32,049 nt of DNA from Bacteroidota bacterium (GCA_029561105.1 JAKQJQ010000073.1:1-32049); one strand, 5' to 3'. Shown: positions 15,036 through 23,065, counted from the first letter of the stretch. Program-made: numbers and translations. Notes: a model not told the origin generated them from the letters alone.

Positions 15036-15091
15036 ACCTTGTACCTTGTACCCTGAACCTTGTACCCTGCACTTTGTACCCTGCACCTTTC
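15036..15091. repeat. Eight-unit heptad array ending at the nrdB stop codon
   Basis: Eight uninterrupted 7-mers: ACCTTGT, ACCTTGT, ACCCTGA, ACCTTGT, ACCCTGC, ACTTTGT, ACCCTGC, ACCTTTC. The last base overlaps the stop codon of nrdB (15091-15093). Unlike the arrays near rng it has one orientation and no complementary half. Confidence 0.85.
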
Positions 15092-16077
15092 TAAAAATCC
15101 GCGTCGAAAGATATTTTCTGCGAATCCTCGTTTCCTTGGCTGCTGTTCATCACGCCTGCTTTCTGGTATTCGGCCACTTTCTTCTCAAAGAAATTGGTTT
15201 TGCCCTGCAGGTTGATCATGTCCATGAAATCAAATGGGTTCGACGTATTGTATTCCTTTTTGCAACCGAGTTCAACAAGCAAACGGTCGGCAACAAATTC
15301 CAGGTATTGCGTCATCAGCGTCGCGTTCATCCCAATCAAGCTTACCGGAAGCGATTCGGTGATGAATTCGCGCTCAATATCCAAAGCCTCGACGATGATT
15401 TCGCGGATGCGCGCCTTAGAAACCTTATGCTTCAAATGGTGGTTGTGCAAATGCACGGCAAAATCGCAGTGTACGCCTTCGTCGCGCGAAATGAGTTCGT
15501 TAGAGAACGTGAGGCCCGGCATGAGGCCGCGTTTTTTGAGCCAGTAAATCGAGCAGAACGCGCCCGAGAAGAAAATCCCTTCTACGGCAGCAAAAGCAAT
15601 CAATCTTTCGGCGAAAGAATCAGACCCAATCCATTTGATGGCCCAGTCGGCCTTCTTGCGAATCGCAGGAAATACTTCGAGCGCATTGAAAAGTTGGTCT
15701 TTCTCGACCTCATCTTTTACATAGGTATCGATAAGCAACGAATAGGTTTCGCTGTGGATGTTCTCCATCATGATCTGGAAACCATAAAAAAACTTGGCCT
15801 CGGGATACTGCACTTCATTGACAAAATTCTCTGCGAGGTTTTCATTGACAATACCGTCTGATGCTGCAAAAAAAGCCAAAATGTGCTTGATGAAATATTT
15901 CTCGTCGCCCGTGAGTTTGTTGTTCCAGTCATTAAGGTCCTGCGAAAGGTCTATTTCTTCGGCAGTCCAGAAGCTGGCTTCCATTTTTTTGTACCATTCC
16001 CAGATATCGTGGTGTTTGATTGGGAAAATCACAAATCGGTTTTTGTTCTCTTTTAGAATAGGTTCTATTGCTGACAT
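15091..16077 (-). CDS. nrdB: Ribonucleoside-diphosphate reductase class Ia, beta subunit
   Basis: Small subunit carrying the di-iron centre and the tyrosyl radical that starts catalysis in NrdA. The 328 residues contain the ligand set D74 (FFAASDGIV), E105 and H108 (MMENIHS), a Glu in [10 protein letters not shown], and Glu/His in [10 protein letters not shown]. The radical Tyr is Y112 (HSETYSLL); its distance from D74 and E105 equals that in E. coli (D84, E115, Y122). The C-terminus ends QKISFDADF, an acidic/Phe tail of the kind that docks on NrdA. It is the first gene of the nrdB-nrdA unit. Its 5' region (16078-16330) has only near-matches to the -7 consensus, such as CATCTTTG on the minus strand near 16134-16141. 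Confidence 0.96.
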   Translation of the reverse strand: MSAIEPILKENKNRFVIFPIKHHDIWEWYKKMEASFWTAEEIDLSQDLNDWNNKLTGDEKYFIKHILAFFAASDGIVNENLAENFVNEVQYPEAKFFYGFQIMMENIHSETYSLLIDTYVKDEVEKDQLFNALEVFPAIRKKADWAIKWIGSDSFAERLIAFAAVEGIFFSGAFCSIYWLKKRGLMPGLTFSNELISRDEGVHCDFAVHLHNHHLKHKVSKARIREIIVEALDIEREFITESLPVSLIGMNATLMTQYLEFVADRLLVELGCKKEYNTSNPFDFMDMINLQGKTNFFEKKVAEYQKAGVMNSSQGNEDSQKISFDADF

Positions 16078-16330
16078 TTCTTACTGGTTTTTTTGGGGAA
16101 TTTTAACAAATATTTTTGTTTTTATTCTGAGTACAAAGATGGTCGATTTACGCGGGAATTGAAAGCCAAAACAAGTCTAACTTATTCACAATCGGTTATA
16201 GTTTTTAACAACCGAGTCTTTTGAAAATTCAATTCGTTTGAAACGTAATTATTTGATTTTTAATGTTTTGGAATTTGAAGAAATTACGGAGCCGCCGCCA
16301 GCAAAGGTTTTGCCGATTCTGAAATTCTGT
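16078..16330. other. Intergenic region upstream of nrdB
   Basis: About 250 nt with no credible gene. It contains TTATTCACA at 16182-16190, a match to the DnaA-box form TTATNCACA, and a nearby imperfect palindrome (CGGTT...AACCG, about 16193-16215). I see no NrdR-type palindrome. The nrdB promoter should lie here. Confidence 0.4.
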
Positions 16331-16356
16331 AAAAAAACCGGGCGACTGACCCGGTT
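16331..16356 (-). terminator. Terminator of the DUF3109-like gene
   Basis: AACCGGG (16336-16342) pairs with CCCGGTT (16350-16356) around a 7-nt loop; on the minus strand seven T follow. It begins 6 nt after the stop codon. Confidence 0.88.
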
Positions 16357-16362
16357 GTTTTG

Positions 16363-16947
16363 TTATCTTTTTCTTGGCGGATTGCCTTGGTGTTCGGCGG
16401 CGACTTTCTCAAGTTCTGCATACCAGTCTTCACCAAATCGCCTGATGAGCGCTTCCTTTACAAATTTGTACACAGGAACCTCTAATTCCTTACCCAGCGT
16501 ACAAGCATCGTCGCAAATGTCCCATTGGTCGTAATTAACCGCCGCAAACTCGGTAAAATCCTTGACACGAATGGGATACAAATGACAGGAAACCGGCTTT
16601 TTCCAATCTACGACACCTTGGTTGTAGGCTTGTTCAATACCGCACAGCGCTGTTTTTCCGTCGTAAATGACGTAAGCGCAGTCTTTTTCTTCTATGAGTG
16701 GGGTTTCCCTATCGCCATCGGTACCAATTCGCCAAGTGCCTTGCGCTTCTATTGCTGCTATGCCTTCCTTGCGTAAAAACGGTTTTACAGCGGGGTAAAT
16801 CGTCTCGAGGATTTTGGTTTCCTCTTCTGATAAAGGCGCCCCGGCATCACCATCTACACAACACGCGCCTTTGCAGGCCGAGAGGTTGCACACGAATTCC
16901 TTTTCAAGAATATCTTCAGAAACGATGGTTTTGCCCAGTTGAAACAT
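16363..16947 (-). CDS. Cysteine-cluster protein, DUF3109-like
   Basis: A 194-residue protein resembling the DUF3109/YkgJ-type cysteine-cluster families, whose role is unknown; the cysteines suggest metal or iron-sulfur binding. Visible cysteines are C20, C25, C29 and C30 (VCNLSACKGACC), then KDCAYVIYD, ALCGIEQAY, PVSCHLYPIR and WDICDDACTLG, which are the blocks I remember from DUF3109. There is no signal peptide or membrane segment, so it is probably cytoplasmic. The start is set at the ATG at 16947: the frame stays open to 16968, but a TATCTTTG promoter box sits at 16952-16959 inside that extension. It has its own terminator and appears to be a single-gene unit. Confidence 0.82.
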   Translation of the reverse strand: MFQLGKTIVSEDILEKEFVCNLSACKGACCVDGDAGAPLSEEETKILETIYPAVKPFLRKEGIAAIEAQGTWRIGTDGDRETPLIEEKDCAYVIYDGKTALCGIEQAYNQGVVDWKKPVSCHLYPIRVKDFTEFAAVNYDQWDICDDACTLGKELEVPVYKFVKEALIRRFGEDWYAELEKVAAEHQGNPPRKR

Positions 16948-16951
16948 GTCG

Positions 16952-16959
16952 CAAAGATA
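16952..16959 (-). promoter_or_regulatory. -7 box TATCTTTG of the DUF3109-like gene (leaderless geometry)
   Basis: A perfect TAnnTTTG box, ending 4 nt before the ATG at 16947. This is the same spacing as for tadA and dxs. Confidence 0.5.
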
Positions 16960-17005
16960 ATACAACAATGCAGCCCAATGGCTACGGTCGCGTTAAATTT
17001 TGCGA

Positions 17006-17704
17006 TTACATGAAGCGGTACTCCGACTTGGTAAAGGTAAAAACCTCTTTCTCGAGCGAAAGCCCTTTGAGGCTTGTCTTTTTGCCGTTGCTCTTGTCGG
17101 TCATTTCCATGCTAAGCATCAACGGCTTTTCGCCGGGTTTGAAATAGCTGCTAAAAGCATCGGGCACTTTTGCCGTGGCCAACGAAGACTTGAACAGCTC
17201 GGCAAAACTCACTGGCGCGTCGTTGGTGTAGTAAAATACGATTGTGGTATTCGCATCCGAAGCTTCAACGCCCTTGCATTTGTATCCTAGGAAGGTTTTC
17301 TCCGGCAGCGATTTAAAGGTGTATTTTTTGTCGGCGGTTGGCTTTTCTGCATCTACAATCATTTCTGGAGATTTGGCCGCCATGGCCATTTTTTGTGCGC
17401 CTTGGCCGATGGTTCCGATATTGAGTTTGTTTTTGGTATCCATGACCATCATCATCTGGTTGCCCGCCTGGTTCATGCGCATGCCTATGTAAGGTGCGTC
17501 TTTTTCAATGAGGTATTCGGCGTTCATGGTTTTGCCGTCGGATTGGATTTCCATCACATATTTCCAGGAGAACACATACGACTCGGGAACCACCGATGGA
17601 TCGACCTTGTTGGCCATGAGTGAGGCGATGTTGGGCATTTGGGCATGGAGGCTCACGCCAGCAAGTAAAGCAATCAAAAAACAGAAAAGTGTTTGGGTTT
17701 TCAT
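17006..17704 (-). CDS. Secreted DUF4412-like protein
   Basis: A 232-residue protein with a signal peptide (MKTQTLFCFLIALLAGVSLHAQ) and no membrane anchor or T9SS tail, so it is probably periplasmic or held at the outer membrane. The layout (an N-terminal strand-rich part with YVMEIQSDGKTMNAEYLI, a Met-rich stretch QAGNQMMMVMDTKNK, then KTFLGYKCKGVEASD and a C-terminal basic stretch) resembles DUF4412, a family of unknown function. The Met-rich stretch could bind metal, but that is speculation. It starts 23 nt after the end of the three-module T9SS gene and has no promoter box of its own, so the two are probably co-transcribed. Confidence 0.75.
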   Translation of the reverse strand: MKTQTLFCFLIALLAGVSLHAQMPNIASLMANKVDPSVVPESYVFSWKYVMEIQSDGKTMNAEYLIEKDAPYIGMRMNQAGNQMMMVMDTKNKLNIGTIGQGAQKMAMAAKSPEMIVDAEKPTADKKYTFKSLPEKTFLGYKCKGVEASDANTTIVFYYTNDAPVSFAELFKSSLATAKVPDAFSSYFKPGEKPLMLSMEMTDKSNGKKTSLKGLSLEKEVFTFTKSEYRFM

Positions 17705-17727
17705 TCAATATAGTGTTAGGTAAGACA

Positions 17728-19299
17728 TTATCGGGTTATCGTAATTTTTTGAGTGTAACTGAGGCCGTGATCGTCGGTGAGCACGAGGATATAGATTCCT
17801 GGCTCCAGCGACCTGACATCAATTGTGCTAACTGCGCTACCAAAGGCGTTTGTTACCGTGCGGCCATGCAGATCAAGAACCCGCCACATGACAATTGTAG
17901 CGGTAGAAACAACATGGACAAAGTCATGTGCAGGAACCGGTGCCAAACGAACAGAGTGCTTCGTGAAATCGGCCACGGCAAACGGTCCATTAAGATTGTA
18001 AACCCGCGACTCGTAATGCAGGTTGTCAAAAGTTGGCCCGTCCTGTATTTGGGCAAGCAGTTTGATGGGAAGACCGGGAAATTCGCTAAGTGCCGCTGCA
18101 TAAGCATGATTGATGGAAAGCAACACTGTGCCATCTTCATGTACCACATTGCTCGTATAATGTCCACCGTCTAAGGTGTTGGAGGATATTGTATAAACAA
18201 AATCCAGATCGTTGTCGGCATCGATCTTGTTTTCAGACAATGAAACACCTTCTACAGATTGCCAAGGCGTTTCTATTGGAACTGCAAGCGTTTTCCATAA
18301 GGTATGATCAATGTTGTAGACCGTAATTTGGGTCGTTTCTGGATTGCTTCTTTCTATGTAATATTTGGCTCCCGAATTTTCGAGGTTTGTGCGTTGAGCG
18401 TAGCCTTGATAGGTTTGTTCCAGCGTCAGTTCCGGGCATGAATAAACATCAGTTACTACAGTCATGGGTGAGTTGATATCCGGAGTCCGGTCGGCAAATA
18501 TGACATTTTGTGCGCCGGAGATATGATTTAACCTGAGGCGCGTGGCATTGTCCGCAGTCAAAAGCGCTTCACCATTCTCATTGATTATTCTAGAGGCTGG
18601 TAAAGCTCCACCGCTGTAACCATAGCCAATTTCGATTAGGTCGTCTGTATTGACTTGGTACTCAGAGAACACCTCCATAAAGGTGAAGTAGGAACTCCCG
18701 GGCAGGTCAAGGGCAATGGTTTTCCAGAAAGAATGATCGGCATGGTAAAATCTGACCTCGCCAATGGCCCGATCAAAAACACAATATTTCTCCCCAGCAT
18801 TTTCAAGCGCGACGCGCATCACCTCGCCATTTACATATTGGTGCTCCAGGACGAGTCCGGGAACAGTGTAAACACTGCCGTTAGCCCCGAGAATTTTATT
18901 CGGAAGGCCAACAATTTCGTTGCACAATAAAGCCTTGCAATTGTCTACGGCTAACAGCACCGCGCCTGTCTCATTGACGATTTTACTTTGGTAAGCACCC
19001 GAACTATAAATACTGTAAGAAATCTCAATGTTGTTGTCGGGATTGATTTTAGTTTCTGAAACCTCCCCTACCTGTAATGAAAAGTTTTGCGCGGGCAATG
19101 TCAGCGGGACGTACTTCCATGGCGTATGGTCAGCATTGTAAAATTCAATCCTGGATGCGGCACGATTAAATATATAGTACTTTTCCCCGGAGTTCTCAAG
19201 GACGATCCTAGAGACGTTGCTGTTGTCATAGGTGTGCTCCAACTGGCCAAAGCACAAGACTGAAAAAAGCAAAAAAGGAATGGCTATTTTTTTCTTCAT
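17728..19299 (-). CDS. Secreted protein of three repeated modules with T9SS C-terminal domain
   Basis: I do not recognise the family. After a signal peptide (MKKKIAIPFLLFSVLCFGQ) the 523-residue protein is built of three tandem modules of about 120 residues (roughly 19-138, 150-268 and 291-416). Each carries the same marks in order: LE-x-x-Y, LENSGEKYYIF or similar, a Y-N-A-D-H-T-x-W-K line, a [IV]-[DN]-x-D-[ND] acidic turn followed by (I/D)E(I)xY, and NExGxxLLxxDN. The acidic turn could bind calcium (inference). The C-terminal part (about 450-523) is a T9SS type A domain (LDLHGRTV, GIYILVLTD, YTQKITITR), but the usual YPNP start is LAPVPA. It heads a likely operon with the DUF4412-like gene. 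Confidence 0.85.
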   Translation of the reverse strand: MKKKIAIPFLLFSVLCFGQLEHTYDNSNVSRIVLENSGEKYYIFNRAASRIEFYNADHTPWKYVPLTLPAQNFSLQVGEVSETKINPDNNIEISYSIYSSGAYQSKIVNETGAVLLAVDNCKALLCNEIVGLPNKILGANGSVYTVPGLVLEHQYVNGEVMRVALENAGEKYCVFDRAIGEVRFYHADHSFWKTIALDLPGSSYFTFMEVFSEYQVNTDDLIEIGYGYSGGALPASRIINENGEALLTADNATRLRLNHISGAQNVIFADRTPDINSPMTVVTDVYSCPELTLEQTYQGYAQRTNLENSGAKYYIERSNPETTQITVYNIDHTLWKTLAVPIETPWQSVEGVSLSENKIDADNDLDFVYTISSNTLDGGHYTSNVVHEDGTVLLSINHAYAAALSEFPGLPIKLLAQIQDGPTFDNLHYESRVYNLNGPFAVADFTKHSVRLAPVPAHDFVHVVSTATIVMWRVLDLHGRTVTNAFGSAVSTIDVRSLEPGIYILVLTDDHGLSYTQKITITR

Positions 19300-19409
19300 A
19301 AGGCAGTGTTGTTTAATAACCCCATAAATGTAAACAATATTTACTTACACACTCGAACTGGTAAATTTTAAATTAACGCCATTTTAGCGTTTCCCCACAA
19401 TAGATTGCC

Positions 19410-19417
19410 TATTTTTG
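19410..19417 (+). promoter_or_regulatory. -7 box TATTTTTG of the MarC operon
   Basis: A perfect TAnnTTTG box 15 nt before ATG 19433. A small palindrome AACGC/GCGTT (19375-19391) lies just upstream, where a regulator could bind. The box overlaps an in-frame TTG (19415), which therefore cannot be the start codon. Confidence 0.55.
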
Positions 19418-19432
19418 CAGCCTCAAAATACA

Positions 19433-20014
19433 ATGCAAATGAATCTGGATTTCAGGGAAATATTTACAGTAGGCATGGTGCTTTTTGCCGTGATTGATAT
19501 TGTCGGAACCATTCCGGTGGTTGTGGATTTACGCACCAAACACGGGCACATTGAGTCTGGCAAGGCATCTATTGTGGCCGGAATTATCATGCTGGTTTTT
19601 CTTTTCATCGGTGAGGAATTTCTCAAACTCATCGGTATAGACGTACATTCGTTTGCCGTTGCCGGCTCATTCGTGCTGTTTTTTTTGGCACTCGAAATGA
19701 TTTTGGGAATCAAACTTTATCGCGACGAGGATGCAAAATCGGCTTCGATTGTTCCGCTGGCGTTTCCGTTGATTGCAGGCGCAGGAACAATGACCACACT
19801 ACTTTCCCTGCGTTCGCAATACCATCCCGAGAATATCGTCGTGGCCATTGTAGGCAATATCATAATGGTTTATGTGGTGTTGAAATCGTCGGCCAAGATT
19901 GAAAAAGCACTCGGAAAGACAGGGCTTGGCGTGGTCCGAAAAACCTTTGGCGTGGTGCTGCTGGCCATCGCTGTTAAATTGTTTGCGGCGAATGTTAAAG
20001 GTTTGTTCGTTTAA
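19433..20014 (+). CDS. MarC-family inner-membrane protein
   Basis: A 193-residue integral membrane protein with about six hydrophobic segments, matching MarC (UPF0056). The family's function is unsettled; an early link with multiple antibiotic resistance was not upheld as far as I recall. Visible family marks are FAVIDIVGTIPVVVDL near the N-terminus and PLAFPLIAGAGTMTTLLSL near residue 115, which resembles the conserved PLAFPLLAGPG motif. Two ATGs (19433 and 19439) lie after the promoter; the second gives MNLDFREIF, which looks more like relatives, so the true start may be 6 nt later. It is followed after 39 nt by a small membrane protein and then an oxidoreductase, likely one operon. Confidence 0.85.
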   Translation: MQMNLDFREIFTVGMVLFAVIDIVGTIPVVVDLRTKHGHIESGKASIVAGIIMLVFLFIGEEFLKLIGIDVHSFAVAGSFVLFFLALEMILGIKLYRDEDAKSASIVPLAFPLIAGAGTMTTLLSLRSQYHPENIVVAIVGNIIMVYVVLKSSAKIEKALGKTGLGVVRKTFGVVLLAIAVKLFAANVKGLFV

Positions 20015-20053
20015 CCTGTTTTTATTACTTTCACCTCACCTTAAATTGCGCAT

Positions 20054-20254
20054 ATGAAAATTTTTACTTCTGTCTTGGTTGTGATCGCGCTGGCCCTGAT
20101 CATCTTCAATATTACCCTTCTTGATTTTGACCACCTTTTAGAAGGCAACAGCGTCGTAGCCCTTATTGGCATTGCAGCATCGCTTTGCGCAGTGTTCATC
20201 CTACTGATATTCAGGATGTCTAAAATGATAGAGGAGAAATCAAAAAACCATTAA
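20054..20254 (+). CDS. Small two-helix membrane protein
   Basis: 66 residues with two hydrophobic segments (about 4-22 and 35-54) joined by a short acidic loop (DFDHLLEGNS), and a charged C-terminal tail (RMSKMIEEKSKNH). I do not recognise a named family. It is flanked by MarC (39 nt upstream) and an FAD-dependent oxidoreductase (stop and start 2 nt apart). The tight spacing to the next gene argues that it is real and translated together with it. Confidence 0.7.
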   Translation: MKIFTSVLVVIALALIIFNITLLDFDHLLEGNSVVALIGIAASLCAVFILLIFRMSKMIEEKSKNH

Positions 20255-20256
20255 CA

Positions 20257-20865
20257 ATGTTTGATGTTTTAATTATCGGCGGCGGCGTCTCTGGCGTTTC
20301 GTCGGCACTGGTTTTGGGTTCTGCCAGCAATAAGGCTTTTGCAGCCGATAAGAAAATCGGGATCATCACCCACCAAAAAACATCCAACCTCCAGGAAGCT
20401 TTATTTAATAATGCTTACGGAATTGCGGCAGGCAAATTGGGTTCGGACTTACTCATTGAAAGTACAGCGCAACTGGCGAGTCTTTATCCGCACGTCATCC
20501 AAATCGCAGAGGAAAAGGTGATGAAAATAGAAGGCCAATCGCCCGACTTTACGGTCATCTCCAATAAAAACACCTACCATGCCCAAGTCGTCGTCGTCGC
20601 TATTGGTTACTCGAACACCTTTGCTATCGAAGGATTGATGGATTATGTGGAAAACCACGGCAAAGCGATTGCTTCTAAACAACGCATCCAACTCAAAAAC
20701 CACGACCATAAAGTCGCCGACGGCATTTACGTGGCCGGAACACTCGCCGGGCACCGAAGCCAACTCGCCATAGCTGCCGGAAGTGGCGCTGCTGTTGCTA
20801 CCGACATCCTCACTTTATGGAATGGCGGCATCGATTCGCAAAGCCACGACAGTATCAAAAAGTAG
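20257..20865 (+). CDS. FAD-only oxidoreductase, thioredoxin-reductase-like fold
   Basis: A 202-residue flavoprotein-like enzyme. The N-terminal dinucleotide site is VLIIGGGVSGVSSAL (5-19), and the C-terminal FAD motif is VADGIYVAGTLAGHRSQLAIAAGSGAA split over about residues 154-180, as in thioredoxin reductases. The NADPH-binding domain and the redox CxxC of thioredoxin reductase are both missing, and there is no cysteine at all. Many short FAD-dependent oxidoreductases of this kind exist in flavobacteria; their reaction is unknown to me. It starts 2 nt after the small membrane protein, so coupling with it is likely. It is convergent with the S41 protease gene, with 19 nt between stops. Confidence 0.78.
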   Translation: MFDVLIIGGGVSGVSSALVLGSASNKAFAADKKIGIITHQKTSNLQEALFNNAYGIAAGKLGSDLLIESTAQLASLYPHVIQIAEEKVMKIEGQSPDFTVISNKNTYHAQVVVVAIGYSNTFAIEGLMDYVENHGKAIASKQRIQLKNHDHKVADGIYVAGTLAGHRSQLAIAAGSGAAVATDILTLWNGGIDSQSHDSIKK

Positions 20866-20884
20866 TGGGATTTTAAAATTTAGA

Positions 20885-22465
20885 TTACTTCGCGCTCAGC
20901 ACGGCTTTGACCATAGGGTCTTCCTTGAGCACAATCTCATAGTATTTCTGTTCATCGAACAATTGCCGCGCAAATTCGGCGGCGATGTAGCGTTTCACCA
21001 AAGCCTTGTTGTTGGCCATATTCAGATTCACGCCGTTGTCTAAAAGGTATTTGTGGAAATTGTTGAAATACAGGTCGGTTTGGTTCATTTGCTTTAAAAA
21101 CTGCGCGAAAGAAAGCCCTTTGAAAAGCTTGCGGTTTTTGTCTATCTGCTCAAACGCAAAATGCCCCACTATGCCCGATTGTTGCATGATGTACACCACG
21201 CCTTCTTCACCGTGTTTGCCTTCGAGCGGGACAAAAACATCGGGGACAATCCCGCCGCCGCCGTAAACAATTTTGCCTTTTGGCGTTCGGAATTTTAAGG
21301 TGTCGGCCATTTTAATGCTGTCTTTTTCATACAACTCCCCATTCTCGAAGCGTTTGCCGAATTCGTTGAAATAAGCCGCTTCATCTCCTTTCTTGTAGGA
21401 TTTCTGGATGGAACGACCCGTTGGCGTATAATACCTTGCAATGGTCAAGCGTACGGCCGACCCATCGTCGAAATTCATCTCGCGCTGCACCAATCCTTTG
21501 CCAAAAGACCGACGCCCAACGATTAGCCCACGGTCATTGTCCTGGATTGCACCAGCCAAAATCTCACTGGCCGAGGCAGAATTCTCGTCGATCAAAACCG
21601 CTACTTTGCCATTCTCGAATGAGCCTTCGCTCGTTGCATAGGTGTTGTCGACACGGCCTTTTTTGTTTTTGAGGAATACAATCATTTGTCCATCGCCCAG
21701 GAACTCGTCGGCAATTTTGGCTGCCATTTCCATGTAACCTCCGCCGTTTTCGCGCACATCGATGATGATACTGTTGGCTCCAAGTTCTTGCAATTTTTGC
21801 AAACCGGCCATGAACTCGCGGTAAGTGGTTTCGGCAAAGCGATTGATTTTAATGTAACCGGTATTTGGGCTCACCATAACAGCAACATCAACGCTTTTGA
21901 TAGGCACCACACCGCGATTAAGCTTGATTTTGAATTTGCGGTTTTCTGTTTTCCTGAAGATCGTCAATTCTACCGCTGAACCTTCCTGGCCTTTGAGTTT
22001 AGAAAATAGGCTGTCGGTGGGTAGTTTCCGTCCGAATAATTTGTAATTGTTCACAGACAAGATGCGGTCTCCGGGCAAAATTCCGGCCTTGGCTGATGGG
22101 CCACCCGCGAGTGGCATGATCACCGCAACGGTGTCCTTATACATATAGAAGTTTACCCCAATTCCCACGAAATCACCTTTCATGCTTTCGGCAACGCTGG
22201 TCTGCTCGCTCGGCGGAATGTAAACCGAATGTGGGTCGAGTTTCTCTAAAATGCTGTTCACGGTCAAGTCAACGATAGAATCGGTGTTGACATTATCTAC
22301 ATATTCATTGTCGATGAAGTCTATGAGTTTGTTGAGTTTCCCTTTTGGATTGTTCTTAGACAACAACGGCTTTTCAATCGGAAAATTAAGGTAGCCGCCA
22401 AGGATTACGCCCAGTGCGAGCGTAAAGAAAAATAATATGGGAATGTATATTGCGCTGCGTTTCAT
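20885..22465 (-). CDS. C-terminal processing peptidase, S41 family (CtpA-type)
   Basis: A 526-residue serine protease anchored in the inner membrane by one N-terminal helix (about 7-28) and facing the periplasm. It has a PDZ domain (about 90-170, GIGVNFYMYKD ... GDRILSVNN) and the S41 catalytic part with Ser298 (ENSASASEIL), Lys323 (FGKGLVQ) and Gln327; the 25- and 4-residue spacings match the Ser-Lys-Gln set of CtpB (S309, K334, Q338). A C-terminal extension of about 130 residues follows. The start is the ATG at 22465, two nt after the stop of the dCMP deaminase gene; an in-frame TTG two codons earlier overlaps that stop and is less likely. It is the second gene of a two-gene operon. Confidence 0.92.
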   Translation of the reverse strand: MKRSAIYIPILFFFTLALGVILGGYLNFPIEKPLLSKNNPKGKLNKLIDFIDNEYVDNVNTDSIVDLTVNSILEKLDPHSVYIPPSEQTSVAESMKGDFVGIGVNFYMYKDTVAVIMPLAGGPSAKAGILPGDRILSVNNYKLFGRKLPTDSLFSKLKGQEGSAVELTIFRKTENRKFKIKLNRGVVPIKSVDVAVMVSPNTGYIKINRFAETTYREFMAGLQKLQELGANSIIIDVRENGGGYMEMAAKIADEFLGDGQMIVFLKNKKGRVDNTYATSEGSFENGKVAVLIDENSASASEILAGAIQDNDRGLIVGRRSFGKGLVQREMNFDDGSAVRLTIARYYTPTGRSIQKSYKKGDEAAYFNEFGKRFENGELYEKDSIKMADTLKFRTPKGKIVYGGGGIVPDVFVPLEGKHGEEGVVYIMQQSGIVGHFAFEQIDKNRKLFKGLSFAQFLKQMNQTDLYFNNFHKYLLDNGVNLNMANNKALVKRYIAAEFARQLFDEQKYYEIVLKEDPMVKAVLSAK

Positions 22466-22467
22466 AA

Positions 22468-22896
22468 TCAACTCAAGTCTTCAATCTGCTCTACGGTAAC
22501 GCCGGCCTTAGCCAGAAAATCGATGCCTTCTGTATCGCGGTAACCCAATTGGTAAACCACGCGCTTGATGCCCGATTGGTGGATGAGTTTGCTGCATTCC
22601 TTACAAGGGGAAAGTGTGATGTACAAGGTGGCACCTTCGCAAGACTGCGCTGAGCGCGCCACTTTGAGGATGGCGTTGGCCTCGGCATGCAAGACGTACC
22701 AGTTGGTGAGCCCGTTTTCATCTTCGCAGCAATTCTCAAAACCCGATGGCGTGCCGTTGTATCCGTCGGAGATTATCATCCTATCCCGCACAATTATGGC
22801 TCCAACTTGTTTGCGTTTACAATAAGACAACAAGCTCCATTCTTTGGCGATCCTGAGATAGGCTTTGTCGTATTTGAGCAGTTTAATCTGTTCCAT
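22468..22896 (-). CDS. Deoxycytidylate deaminase (ComEB-like)
   Basis: Deaminates dCMP to dUMP, feeding dTMP synthesis. The 142 residues carry the zinc site H70-A-E72 (VLHAEANAI) and P-C98-x-x-C101 (SPCKECSKL). The additional Cys/Asp cluster FENCCEDENG (53-62) before it is typical of dCMP deaminases, and CKRKQVGAIIVRDRMIISDGYNGTP is the usual N-terminal signature. The length is normal. It is the first gene ahead of the S41 protease with a 2-nt gap. The promoter is not clear: the best box upstream is a near-match (TAAGTTTA on the minus strand near 22927-22934). An allosteric dCTP/dTTP site cannot be read from the sequence. Confidence 0.9.
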   Translation of the reverse strand: MEQIKLLKYDKAYLRIAKEWSLLSYCKRKQVGAIIVRDRMIISDGYNGTPSGFENCCEDENGLTNWYVLHAEANAILKVARSAQSCEGATLYITLSPCKECSKLIHQSGIKRVVYQLGYRDTEGIDFLAKAGVTVEQIEDLS

Positions 22897-23038
22897 ATTT
22901 TGGGTGGAATTATCGAGAATAAAGGTTGTAAACTTACGATATATTTTGAAAAATTTTCCTGGTGCAAATCATAAAACATTTGCCAAAATATTCGTCAAAA
23001 TCTTGTCTATTTGTTTTTCTTACATTTAATATTAAAAC

Positions 23039-23046
23039 TATATTTG
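23039..23046 (+). promoter_or_regulatory. -7 box TATATTTG of the TerB-like gene
   Basis: A perfect TAnnTTTG box ending 19 nt before ATG 23066. The nearest TTG is 25 nt upstream, longer than usual. Confidence 0.6.
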
Positions 23047-23065
23047 CAATCTAAAAAATAACAAT

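Noticed and set aside
15007..15861. Open frame of 284 codons on the plus strand opposite nrdB
   Set aside because: It overlaps nrdB, whose protein has every catalytic residue, starts inside the intercistronic repeats, and shows no recognisable domain; it is an antisense shadow.
19330..19344. Palindrome GTAAACAATATTTAC as an operator upstream of the three-module protein gene
   Set aside because: The arms are only 5 bp in AT-rich DNA, so chance is likely; no promoter box of good quality overlaps it.
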